Shown here in pieces: positions 35,001-46,005 of a stretch of DNA of 64,000 nt. Origin of the DNA: Scenedesmus sp. ARA3 (taxonomy: Eukaryota; Chlorophyta; Chlorophyceae; Sphaeropleales; Scenedesmaceae); assembly GCA_004335835.1 (NCBI GenBank), contig RWJK01001681.1, positions 1 through 64,000 on the forward strand, in the 5' to 3' direction. The position numbers and the translations under genes were made by a program. The number at the start of each line of letters is the position of its first letter. Positions within the stretch are counted from its first letter, which is position 1. A model generated the notes under the pieces. It searched no databases, was not told the DNA's origin, and saw only the letters and a program-made list of their open reading frames with translations.

Positions 35001-37733
35001 CATGGTTTTGCTGTTGGGTTGGTGTGTGGTACTTGCGACTGCGAAGGGCTGCATGCGCTGCGCCTGTATTGAGCAGCATGTGCTGCGTGGCCGTGATAAC
35101 CCAGCACCGCTGGGCCCCGTTATGATGAGCGGCCGCGCAGGCAATGTGGGGCAGTACAGCATTGGGGTGCTGTGCCGCCTTGCATCGCTTAAATGCGCTT
35201 GTCAGACAGTGTGCATTCTGAGCTTTAACGTGTTGATTGTATTCAATATAGGTTGGCTTTTGTCGGTCTGTGTGTCTTGCCGCCTGCTTAGGATCTTCAT
35301 TTGTGTTGTCGCTTTGTGCTGTAGGATGATTGCCTGTTGTTGCTTGTCGCTGCCCTGTGAGCGCTTGCAGGGCGCCCCACGCGCGTGTGTATGTCAGTTT
35401 GCAGGTACCTTTCACAGAGGGCGCAGCCCGCGTGTCTCATGCATATTCCTAGTACAGGTCCGTCAGTGGGACAAACAGCAAACAGGAATCCATCTCGCTG
35501 TCCCTGTCAGATGCTGCTGTGCTGATGGTGGTGTATTGCAGCCATGGCAGTGTGTCGTCAGGGTTGCCTGGGATGTGTCCTTCTTTGTGGTGCGTATGTA
35601 TGGCAGATGATGGCCCTAGCCAGCAGTTAATGCCCGGATGTTGCTGCATGTTCACGATTGGCAAGAACTGGAAGCACACATGTGTGCTGTGTGCGCTTAC
35701 TGCATCGTGTGGACGTCGTGCTGTGCTGGCACCCGCCGCGCCGCCGCCACCTCCAAAGAGTCGTGCACGTTATCTGGCGTGTTGCACTATGCGTGTAGTA
35801 GTTCTGTTGATGGTCGTTCTCTGTACTGCTGCTTGTTTCTGGCATAGTACCCTGCGAGTTTTGGTTCTGCATGCAGGTAGTGGTATGTGTGTTGATGTAT
35901 GGGTTTGAATGTAGTAGTTCTGGTGTTCATACTGTGTTGAGTCTCAGGAGTACGGTCGTTGCCACAGCCAGTGCTTACATGGGTATATGTATGATAGTTT
36001 GTCCCGTGTGGTTGCATCCAGAGTGTGCAGGCAGCCTGCGTCATGTTGCCAGTGACTGCAGTATCACCACCAGGGTGATGTGTGTGGCTGCACGTTGCAG
36101 CCCTGCAGCTGTGCTACGGCACTGTGTGCTGCCACCCATATGCGGCACAGCATCTGATGTTTGATGCAACGTTTCATTTCTGGTGCTGGTAATGTCCTAG
36201 CGCATAGCACACCCACCCTTGATCGGCTGGGTGAGAGTTGTGCCTTTCTGGGCGGCTGCTGTGTGCGCTCGCAGCTAAACCTTGCATGGCATAACTGGCA
36301 GAGCCATGGCCGTTGTTTATGGCATCGTGGCTTGCTGCATTGTGGCAGGCGGCGCTGATGCTGTTGCTAACGGCACGCGTATCAGGCTGTTGACCGCTGC
36401 TGTATGTGAATCTGCAGGAGCTGGCTGTAGCAGTGTTTGCCAGGCATATGTGCTTGAAGATCGGCACGTGCAACGGGGCTCAATGTGGACCCCAGCTGGT
36501 GGCGCCTAGGAGTGTATGCCATGCACAGGCAATGCATGTGCAGTACATGCAGCAGCCGTGCTGCCGTTGCCCAGTGCTACAACTCAATCACAATGTGTGC
36601 CTGCCTGCGTGTGCCTGTGGATGATGTGCAGGCCAGCGAATTGCTGCTATCATCGTGGATGCTCGCGGAGGTTGCTTCGTTATTGATGCAGTACACACAG
36701 ATTCTTTCTACAACACTGGCCGGTGTCTGTCTTCATTTAGGCTCTGCTGCACGCATGATGGTTGGAAGGGAAGGGCTTTGCTGGTGTGTGTGGGATGCGG
36801 GGTGTTGGAGGGTGCAAAAGGCATACGTTTGACTCTCTTTGGCTATTGACATGACCCTTGGGGTGCGTTGGTCCAGCTCGTCATACCATCGTGTCATATT
36901 GCAGCCATAGAAAGGATGACGGCGTATGTGCCATGTCCAGGGGTTATATGGGAAGCCACATCAGTTGAGGTCAGTTCAGTATGGGAAGCCACATCAGTTG
37001 AGGCTTTCGATTGCATTGCTGTATGCCGGCAATCCATGGAAGTAGGCTGGTGCATCTTGCGGTGTGTGTATTTGGGGCGAGAGAGCTATTATGTGCCAGG
37101 GTCGTCGTTGGCACGTTGCTGTTCTTCCAGCAGGGGTGGGTGTGTTGGTTCATGGTGCGGGCAATAGAGACAAGAACGCCATGCTGTTGACTTGCCGGCT
37201 GTGCAGCTGCCAGCCAGCATGTGCAGCCGATCCTTGCTGGTTGTGTTGGTGCTGTTGCTGCAGCTGCTGCTTTGGCAGCGTTGACTGCATGTGGACGTGC
37301 TCGTTACTATGCCAGCGGAGGCAGACACTTCTGTTCCCTGAGCACGTGGCTCCCTCAAGGAAGGGCATTGAAGGCTGCTGATAATAAAGATTCAGGGTTG
37401 TTTGCAAGGTTTTGTATGTTGTGTGGTTGTGCGGCTGAGCTCTGAAGCGCCAACCACTGCCAGTCATGTGTCAGGCCATCTGCATTACATGGGTGCGTCA
37501 AACACATTTCTGCAGCGCGTGCGCATGCGTGCGAGGCAGCAGAGAGAGGATATGTAACAGGACGAATTGATGTGGCTCCTGGATTCCAACGAACCAATCT
37601 ACTTGCATAGCTACTCGCCTTCAAGCAGTGCTGGAACAGCACACCTCTGGCCCATGTACCCCGATGCTCCAGTGGGCTACAGCTTAGTGTGTGCAGCAAC
37701 AACCACCATATACATTAGTGCTTTCAAAACGCT
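32018..37733 (+). other. 5.5 kb gene-free, TG-rich region; possible very long 3' UTR
   Basis: No coding exon could be supported on either strand. The plus strand is strongly TG-rich over CA throughout, then switches near 37.5 kb. I found no TGTAA on the plus strand from 32018 until 37553, while TTACA (the opposite sense) does occur, for example near 33690 and 35973. Local duplications are present: a roughly 40-bp unit at about 34591 and 34686, and a 23-bp unit at about 36947 and 36978. A long 3' UTR of the endosulfine gene, or a non-coding transcript, would explain the strand bias. Confidence 0.45.
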
Positions 37734-37744
37734 TGTAAGTTACA
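37734..37744. terminator. Two-way TGTAA/TTACA poly(A) element between convergent genes
   Basis: The sequence TTGTAAGTTACAA contains TGTAA on both strands within 11 bp. It lies between the plus-strand endosulfine gene and the minus-strand APX-R gene, where the strand composition changes. A plus-strand TGTAA is also at 37553, and a minus-strand one at 38163-38167, only 37 nt after the APX-R stop. Confidence 0.5.
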
Positions 37745-38203
37745 ATCAATGACAACACTGCCTGTCACGAGGGTCGCCAGTGTCCTTGCATTGCGCCAGA
37801 CGACATCAGGCAACCGTCACTGATGGCGGCACTGCAACTAACAAGATGCTGCAGCGCTGCCGTCAACGCCAAAACAACTCCGTGCAGACTCGCAACAACA
37901 CAGTGTACCTGGGCTCACAATGGCCATAGCTGCAGCAGATGCACGAACATCTGCATATATACACGTGTTCTGACGGTAGAACTTGCTGGCCTGTAACAGC
38001 ATATCCATCCCTTCCCTGACTCAAGCACAGATGAGCACAGCCTCAAGCAGGCTGGCCTGTTTCGATGCAAAATTAGAACTACAGAGATGTGCAGCTATGC
38101 AGCCCCTCCTCACAGGGCATCCATCCTACGCAGAGGCACTCATGCGCTTGCCGAAATATGGCTTACATGAATGCCAACATAATGCAGCCGCCAGACAGTC
38201 TCC

Positions 38204-38973
38204 TCACGCCCACACAGCACCCAGGTTTGTCAGCTGCTGGTATGCTGCAGCAAAGTCCTTGAAGAAGCGCTGCTGGTCGGCTGCGTATGTTTCAATGAGC
38301 TTGAGGCATTCGGGGTCATCCGGCAGAGCATGGTCCGAGGGGAGGCCTGAATGCAGAACAGGGCAGCAGCACAGCAGTGCAGCAGGCAGCAGCGCGGTAG
38401 GAAATTCACCAGCGTTATGTTGCGCATGGTCAGAGGGGAGGCCTGATGAAGGACACCACAGCAGCACAGCACAGCAACGTAACAAGCAGCAGTGTGGAAA
38501 GATAAGTCAGCAACTGCGTTACAACCAGGGACAGGAATGCAGCATGCACCACGGCGCATGAAGAGCTGCTGTTGATGGTGGTGGGGCGAAGGCTTTTCAG
38601 CACGTCCACCATCAGCAGGAGCATGCTGGTGCGGCTTGCTGTGGCAGCAGCACATACGCACAGGCCACACCATGCAAACCAACAGCACGCTACCAGTCAA
38701 CCGCTTTGAACCATTGATGTGCTGTGCCGAGGGTTATTGCAGTCTGCAAAGCACATCAATAACGTTTTGCAAAACCCGGGCTGCGTGCAGACGCACCTAT
38801 CATGTCAGCCATGGGGTCATTGGGGTTGAGCCAGGGCTTAGCCAGCAGCGAGGTATAGTATGCGTTGTCAAAAGTAACAGGGTCCCCAAAGCCCTTGCCG
38901 CCTAAGCAAGCCCCAGACATCACATGCCATAAAGAGCAGAGGCATAGCGGTGCCAGCAGAGATGGCGGCGGCA

Positions 38974-39004
<31 letters not shown>

Positions 39005-41088
39005 GCAAGTGAGGCACAGCTGCGATGGCAACACATGACGTAGCCAGCACCCACTGCAATGCACACACGCAGGCAACACAAACAACACACAAGAGGGATT
39101 GGCAAAATGGTGATCACACAGGAGACATAACAAGGGCTGGCGTTGCAAAGTCACACAATCTGTGTGCAGGAAAGTGCACAGCCAACATGCTAGCAGTGAA
39201 TTGCAGCTGCAGCAGCTACACTTTCCAGAGTGAAGCTGGCCTCACCAATCGTGTGTGCGCCAGACAGCGCAACCAGCTGCTGCACGCCCAGGCCCTTCTC
39301 AGCAAAGTTGGCCACCAGCGCAGCCACACCAGCCTTCTCAGATACCATGCGGTACTCTGCAGCAGCAGCAGCAGCTGTGACGCCCAAGCATCCAGGTACA
39401 GCTGTATGATCAGCAACAGCACCACGGCAAAGCTTTGCAGGCATGCAGCACTCACAAGGCGCAGGCACGCAGCACCCACACACATCAGCTGCCATACAAA
39501 CGATCATGTGTGTCCCGGGCACTTCTGAGTGCTGCCTTTTACATCACCACCATACCCAGCTTGTGCAGCATGTAACACATGTCACGCAACACCAGATGTA
39601 AACGTCACTAACGTTACAAATGCCGCCTCACCTGGGTCTGGCCCAGCCGCATCAACTCGGCCCACAGGCACGTCAATGACAGGGCCGCCACACACCGCCA
39701 CAGCATGTGCGCCAGCCAGCGCGATCAGGTCAGCGTTTGACAGCTTGCCTGCTGCTGGAGTCTTCTTCAGCTCGTCCGACACCTGGGACAGCAGCAGCAG
39801 GCAGCAGCAGTGGAAGAAATGCCAAGCCTGTTCCGCGAGCATCCCAGCTGCACAACCAAGGTGGCATGCCACCACCGCCGAAGCGGAGGGTTTCCATGTT
39901 GCTAGCAGTTGCACATATCCACTACGATGAGTGCAACATCTACTACCCAGTCACTTGCTCCAGCAGCCGCCAGCCGAGCTTCAAGCCAATACTACGATGT
40001 GTGCAGCACATTATGTATACACTTGGCAAATTGGCAACTTGGCAGGCACACATGCACCTGCTCAATCAGCCGGCCAGCCGTGTTTCAGGCCTGTGTTGCC
40101 AGGCCATGCGATGCTCATTTTCTGCTGCGATGTGTGCAGCACACTATGTTTACACTTGGCAGGCACACACGTACCTGCTCAATCAGCCGCCAGCCGCGCT
40201 TCAGGCCTGTGTTTTCCGGCCTACCAAGCTCAAACTGTATGCTGGCATTGGCGCCGCCGTCGCCTGCTGCTGCGCTGAAGGTTGCTGCATCGTGGTAGGC
40301 TAGGCGCAGGATGACCGGTGCCTGCAGGATTAGGGCGGGTACAGCAGTGATAGCAGGGGACGATGATGAGCAGTGTATCAGTCAGCAAGTAGCTGACCTG
40401 ATACCTTGAACACCAAGCTGCTGCTGCTGCTGCTGTTGCTACTGCTGCTGGTGCAGATCTGAATCAATATTTACTTCAATGGACGACTCGATCACCTCAA
40501 ATCCATGCATGCACACACAAGCATATGCATGCATGTTTGCACAGCAATGGCCGCTGTCAGCGCGCAGGCCTTGCGGGCATGCAAACAGCAGCACACCTTG
40601 GGCTTCGTGACTACTTTGTTCAGCGCAGCAGCAACTGCTGCCTTTGTTTCCTGGTCGAGCTGCCTGGGGCCTGGCGCTGCTGCTGCAGCAGGCACTGCAG
40701 TGCTCAGCTGCTCTGCAGCCAGCAGTGCTGCCAGTGATGCCAGCAGGGCACTGCCAGGCAGCTGCACCAGAGCCTGCCGCCTGCTCAACTGCAGGGGAGC
40801 TGCTGTGCTTGCGCTGTTTGCTGCGAGTATGAGCCGTGAGGAAACGGATGTGGAGCAACATTGAGCAGCAGCAGGGACAGCAGGAGTAACTTGAGCAGCA
40901 GCTTAACTTAGTCAGGCACATCATATGGCCCAAAGACAAAAGCTAAAGAACAGTTTACCTGACTGCTTCCCAGCAGCTGCTGCCCTGAAAGCTGCTCTCT
41001 GGGGCCGAACCGGGGCGCCAAGTTTTGCGGGTTGGAAGCAACCGCAACGCTGCAGGCTGCAGCTCTTCAGCATGTTCTGCTGCATCAT
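38204..41088 (-). CDS. APX-R: Ascorbate peroxidase-related protein (APX-R), plastid precursor
   Basis: APX-R (Arabidopsis APX6 type) is a class I haem peroxidase relative acting on hydrogen peroxide in plastids. Seven exons join in phase: 41088-40959, 40802-40597, 40321-40175, 39782-39632, 39356-39246, 38901-38797, 38346-38204, giving 330 residues. The distal site LRLAYHDAATF has catalytic Arg118 and His122 but Tyr where classical APX has Trp. The proximal haem His is in LSGAHTIG (His246). The GGKGFGDPVTFDNAYY and GLPSDHALPDDPEC blocks are APX-R signatures. The N-terminus has a transit peptide followed by SRRQALVQLPGSALLASLAA, a twin-arginine plus hydrophobic segment typical of Tat import, so a thylakoid lumen location is inferred. 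Introns carry copies of the exon 3 and exon 7 edges. Confidence 0.92.
38423..38448 (-). repeat. Intronic copy of the APX-R exon 7 start
   Basis: Reading on the minus strand, CATCAG|GCCTCCCCTCTGACCATGC repeats the exon 7 junction at 38346 (ATTCAG|GCCTCCCCTCGGACCATGC) with one change, about 100 bp upstream in the same intron. Confidence 0.85.
39955..40222 (-). repeat. Tandem copies spanning the APX-R exon 3 end and donor
   Basis: The exon 3 end with its intron start (40222 down to about 40115) is repeated at about 40105-39995 and, more decayed, at about 39990-39955. Each unit of roughly 110 bp includes the end of the exon (coding GLKRGWRLIEQ), the donor region and about 60 bp of intron (the stretch TGTGCAGCACA on the plus strand recurs). 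Only the first lies in the reading frame. Confidence 0.85.
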
Positions 41089-42018
41089 TCAACTAATCCA
41101 AAAGATGAAACAAAACGACCGGCAAAGGTTGTGCAGCAGTCGACGACGTGGTGTGCACAGGGACACAGAAAATGCAGCCCAGGTGCCCAGTTATGCTGGC
41201 AAAGCCCTATGGAGATGTTGATTGGTCTGCCCTGTCACACACGTGTCCACCAGACAAGTCAAACACGGTGATCACCAAGCGTGATGACGAAAGGGTACAC
41301 CAGTACCTCTGAGGTACATGGGTGTGAGATGCAGCGGCTGCAGCCCAACAGGCACGTGTGTACATGCAACACATTGACGTACCATCAGCTGTGTTTCTGT
41401 GCTTGCATTAGATGCAGGTTCCTTCACTGGTTGTTCGTTGGTCCTTACATCTGATGGGAAAGCAGCGGCAGCATCCTATGCAGTCGATTGATCGTTGCAA
41501 AGCTGGCAGGATGATGTCAAGATGCATATGAAGCAGGCTGCGGCCCCGGGGCTGTCAGGTACTTACAAACACATTGCAAACTGTTGATTATGAAGACGAG
41601 TGTTCGAGACCGTAATTAAGGAAAATGGTTTGAGGCTATCTGCAATGGCTTTGGAGTTAGAGTGGACAGGCTTTGGCGGGCACATCATCATCACTCTGAG
41701 AGTCTGCCTACATGATTTGCCTGGGTGCAACTGCGGCCTACACTAGACTCCGCGCCTGATAGGAAAAGCAGTGTGAACTAATAGTTTTGTAAATGCTGCA
41801 CAAGGCGATCGTAGCTGTTCTTGTTTGCAACGTTCATCTCCAATCAAACCCCTACAACACCCGCCCTCCTCAGTTATTGCGATTCGCAAGCTAGGTATTG
41901 CATGTGCTGCTGCATTCTCAACGTAAATGTTCTGCAACTCCATCGTCCGCATTGGAACTCGACGTTTAGCAAGCAGGCAACCCTTGTAAGTGCAGACTCT
42001 GAGAGGCCAGCAGCAAAC
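41089..42018. other. Divergent region between APX-R and the small plastid protein gene
   Basis: No gene seen; it should hold the two promoters and 5' UTRs. It is less CAG-rich and more AT-rich than the coding surroundings (for example 41570-41700). Confidence 0.4.
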
Positions 42019-42487
42019 ATGGCGTCTCTGCAGGCTCGATACACGCCCATTGCATACAAGCAGGCAGCAGTAGCAACTTCAACAGCTAGGAAGGCCTTGA
42101 GCATCGTTGCAAAGGCTTCAAAAGGCTCATCAGGCAAGGCAGCAACGAAGCAGGTGTCATATGGCAAGGTGCGGTGCAACTGCACTTTTGTTTGCATGCA
42201 TGGTGGCTAGCAGCCTTGCAGCAAGAATTAATGGACGTGCATTGTTGGAAAGCGCCGCTTGTAGCTGCTCTTAGGCACGTCAAGATGCTGCAGCGTACCG
42301 CCAGGAGGCCAACCGGCTCGCCAACAACGGCAAGGAGCGCAAAGACCTGTACACAGACAACTGGGACGGCAGCGAGTACAAAGGCAGCAAGTTTAACATC
42401 CTGACTGTGCTCGCTCTGCTGTCAATTCTAACCCCTGTGCTGGGGCTGGTGTTTGCATACACAACCTTTGGCGTGCTGTGGGGCTGA
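42019..42487 (+). CDS. Small plastid-targeted single-span membrane protein, family not identified
   Basis: Exons 42019-42168 and 42275-42487 join in phase 0 to give 120 residues. The first 35 or so residues (MASLQARYTPIAYKQAAVATS, then ARKALSIVAKAS) look like a plastid transit peptide. The mature part has a charged helix (ARQDAAAYRQEANRLANNGKERKD), then YTDNWDGSEYKGSKF, then one hydrophobic segment NILTVLALLSILTPVLGLVF ending AYTTFGVLWG. The shape resembles low-molecular-weight thylakoid proteins, but I do not recognise the family and assign no function. The acceptor CTTAG at 42274 was chosen because it alone keeps the frame; the nearby CTGCAG at 42290 breaks it. TGTAA at 43044 is a candidate poly(A) signal. 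Confidence 0.8.
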
Positions 42488-44430
42488 GGAGTGAGTGAGT
42501 TGAACAGCTTGAAAAGCGAGCAAAGAGTGACCAGAAGTCATGGTGTGAGAAGAGTGAGCAGCAGGGCTAGGGAGTGTGACCTGTGGTTTGACAGCAGCGT
42601 GGTGTTGGGGGCTTGAAGAGTGAGCAAAAGAAGAAGACTGTGAGCAGTTGGGCTGAAAGAGTGAGCAACATGTCCAGGATGAGTGAGAGGTGCTGATGGT
42701 AGCAGGGGAGGCGAGGGGATGTGTCGTGCTGGGTCGCCCAATGTTCTGTGCTTGGTCTAGCTGCTGCAACTAGAAGTAGTACATGCTGAGTGTGCAGCAG
42801 AAAGCACATGCTGTGTGCCTTCAAATAGCAGCTGCAGAGCTTGTGCAGGTGCTGCGTCTTGTGGTGTCACTTCAGCTGACAACAGCAGCAGCAGCAGCAG
42901 CAGCACACTGCACCCAAGGATGCGATGCATCTGTGCCTGTGAGCATCGGCTGCGCACTCTCAAGTGAGCAGCCGTACTGCAGCATTAGTGCATTGGTATG
43001 CCTACAGACAGCTGTTAACATGGATTTTGCAGAGTTTTTAAAATGTAAAGCAGATGAGAGTAGTGGGACGAAGTGGGCTGTGGCACATGCAACCCCCACT
43101 CAGCAAACTCTGCAGTGCATGGCACACTCGACCTATTGAGTGCTTGCGCGTATGTGTGTTCTTGTGTGCAGCTGGTGGTTTGTATGCGCCTTGTCTGTGG
43201 ATGGGCAGATGCGTCGGAGGCTTTGTGTGTAGGACCCGGCTTAATTGCAACGTGTCTGCTTTGCACCCGTCGTCATGTGTCATGGGGGTGCCAGCATGCA
43301 GCACGCGGAGTCGCAAGTGTGTCAGTGGTTTGCTGTGGTTGACGCCAAGCTGCAGACTGTTGACACCACATTGCAGGCTCTGCTATGTTGTTTGTACCCG
43401 AGCTTGGCAGCCTGCTGTGCTGCCCCAGCAGCAGTTGGTGGGCCCACAGTCGGCTTGCTTACATGTAAACTGTTTACATGCAACATGCAATCTCACCAAC
43501 AACAGCTGGCAGCATAGGGTGCACCTGGGCATGCCATGGGCACCTGGGCACCTGCCCAGGGGATACAAACGTTGTATGCGCATGCCATGCATGCATGCCC
43601 AGGTGCCCACTGGGCGTTTGTACCCCGTGTTTGTATGCGCATGCCATGCATGCATCAGCGTGGTGGGCGTGGCGTGACATGGCATGCATCAGCGTGACGT
43701 GGCATGGCGTGCGTGAGCAAGCACTGCCATGGCGTGGCAAGCCAACGGCAACGGCATGCATGAGCAAGGCTGCAGTTGGTGGCTTCACCGTGGTGACCTG
43801 GGCCCTGGCATTAGCTTACACTGACTGCCGAGAGGCTGGTATGCTGTATGGGTACTTGCCATGTGCTTCATCTGCTGTTGTGGCATGCGCTTTTGCAGCA
43901 CCAGACTGCACACACGCACTGAACCATGGGTTTTGCCAGGGAGTGACTTTCTGCACAGTCACAGGAACTTACTGTGACTGTGCAGAACTTATATTGCATA
44001 TGAGTTGCGACCGGCTCGTTTTGTGCAAGGGCCGTGCTGTGTCCGTGTGCGGCACCAGCATGCAAAGCCGTACAGCCAACAAGCGGTATTGAGCAACGCG
44101 ATCTAAAAGGGCGATGTTGTACGGCTCCAGGCGATGTCTTATGCTGCATGCTGACCTGCTGACTGTCAGTGTGTGTGAGACAGGGGCAGGCTTGTTTACA
44201 GTGGTGACGAAGCTTTGACCACAGGAGCAGGGCTTCAGGCTGGGAGCATCGTCTATGACACACGTGTCACGCTTTGAGACTTGGGTACCAAACCGGTCGG
44301 CGCACAGCAGCAGTGCTATGGCTCTTCTCAAATAGTTTGCTGCAAAGCGGCGTCAGTTATGATCGTCATCATGTTACATTGAAGCCACGGTCAAAAGGTA
44401 GCTTCTGTTATGGTGTCCTGCCAGCCAGCG
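42488..44430. other. Gene-free region downstream of the small membrane protein
   Basis: No coding exon supported. It has short GAGTGAGCA-type repeats (42490-42690), a TTTACATG/CATGTAAA inverted repeat at 43462-43480, and a complex inverted-repeat zone at about 43525-43700. Confidence 0.4.
43462..43480. terminator. Inverted repeat with TGTAA on both strands
   Basis: CATGTAAA (43462-43469) and TTTACATG (43473-43480) are exact inverted repeats separated by CTG. Each arm carries the green-algal poly(A) word TGTAA in opposite orientation, so it could end transcripts from both sides. Confidence 0.35.
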
Positions 44431-44434
44431 CAAT

Positions 44435-44539
44435 GGTGTGCTGAGCAAACTTGACGGTGCGCTGAGCAAACCTCACGGTGCGCTGAGCAAACTTCACGGT
44501 GCGCTGAGCAAACTTCACGGTGCGCTGAGCAAACTTCAC
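44435..44539. repeat. 21-bp tandem repeat, five units
   Basis: Five head-to-tail units of GGTGCGCTGAGCAAACTTCAC, with one or two changes in the first two units. It lies in a gene-free region; the open frames through it are by-products of the 21-bp period. Confidence 0.95.
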
Positions 44540-44755
44540 GGTGAAGCCTGGTCTCTGAGTTGGCAGGGGAGGCACTTGAACAGTTTGGATTAACAACATA
44601 CCTAGGCATCATGGCGTGTACACCCCTGTAGCAGCAGCAGCAGCAGCAGCAGCAGCAAGAGTGGCAGGCATGCAGCACTCAGGGAGCTAGATCGACCTGC
44701 TGCATGTCCCCAGCCGTGAGATGACAGGCTGCAGCACTTGGGGCCTGACACACAA

Positions 44756-44870
44756 GATAGATAGAGGAATTACACGGTGTGTTCATGCGGCATACGCCAC
44801 CACAGACACCTGGTAAAACAGGAAGCTCAAGCAGCTCAGCTCGGGCTGTCACTCTGAGGTTTTAACCCCA
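44756..44870 (-). mobile_element. Dispersed short repeat, older copy
   Basis: About 115 bp, nearly identical to the copy at 46300-46414, with one short indel and a few substitutions. No target-site duplication is recognisable here. Read on the minus strand it ends in a CTATCTATC tail and contains TGTAA. Probably a short retroposon. Confidence 0.6.
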
Positions 44871-45782
44871 GAGAAGCTTCTGTACGTAAGGCATGACATT
44901 GGTTATGCTAGCATAATCGTCTGCCTGACACACAACACGCACACTCACACTAGTGGTTGGCATGTCACATGAATGCAGGCGCCAACAATAGCAGGCTGCA
45001 GCATGCTTAGCAGCAGACGATCATGCACACAAACATCCACAGACAGAACTGCAAATCACCAGCATGATCAGATACAGGCCTAGGGACTGCTGTGTGACAC
45101 AGGCTCCATACACCCCTGCCGTCTATAGAAGAAGAGTATTTATGATATATACTGTTCATTATCTCATGTATAGGCGGCGTTTTGCATCTGCAGCGCACTG
45201 GATCTGGCAACCAGCTCATCTCCAAGGCAGCTTACCTGTGTTGCTGCGGTGCATGTGGATTGAGCTTGTCTTCAGCTCCAGTCATGTCGCCAGCAGCTGC
45301 TGCTGCCAGCACGGAGTGCTGCTGATGTCAAGCTGGCTGTGATCTGTACAGCCTCAGCAACGGCGCTGTACTGCCTGCAGTGTTGCCCGGCAGCCAAGCA
45401 GAACCAGCTGCAGCAGCAGCAGGTGTGCTGTTGAGGCGGAATATGGCTTTCCCACTGCTGTTGATGTTGCTGCTGTTGCGGACGGCGGTGGAGTCGGCTG
45501 CAAGTTGCCTGCAGCCTGTGTTGTGCTGCTGTGGTGGCTGCAGCACCGCCCATGCTGCGCGTGACGCTGTTTACCACAGTGCTGATGACACCGGCACTCA
45601 GCAGCTGATGGTGGCATTAGCTGTCACTGCACAGCGCTCGATGGGCACTGTGTTGCCTTGAGCCTGCATTGCATTTGATGACAGTAACAGCAGAAGTTGT
45701 GTCTTGATGATGATCAGCACCCACCATGAATGTGTCAAGAGCATATCGACAGAATGAGGCGTGCCTGTGGGCACAAAGTGTG

Positions 45783-45783
<1 letters not shown>

Positions 45784-45836
<53 letters not shown>
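45784..45836. repeat. CAG microsatellite
   Basis: About 17 uninterrupted CAG units on the plus strand. No coding frame through it could be connected to a gene with confidence. Confidence 0.95.
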
Positions 45837-45837
<1 letters not shown>

Positions 45838-46005
45838 CACCTGCAACAGCCTGAATGGACTCAGCATGCTGCACTCTTCATCTTGTAAAACAAGCAGGGA
45901 AGCCATCAAGCACTGCATGCTTGCCCACACCTATTCACTGTGCAGTTCCAGCAACACTGTGATCACGCCACTGCCCCAAACCTGTCGTTTGTCGCTTGTT
46001 ACTTG

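Noticed and set aside
34621..35415. Minus-strand frame of 264 codons
   Set aside because: Same reason: no recognisable domain, and antisense to a strongly TG-rich transcribed-looking strand.
44435..44539. CRISPR array
   Set aside because: Units are contiguous without unique spacers, and the sequence is eukaryotic nuclear DNA.
44391..44678. Protein of repeated HREVCSA units on the minus strand
   Set aside because: Product of the 21-bp tandem repeat, whose length is a multiple of three, so it stays open in several frames.
45598..45930. Terminal XRCC2 exon through the CAG tract
   Set aside because: The frame with a weakly suggestive LDTFMVGADHH segment does not fit the phase of the preceding exon.
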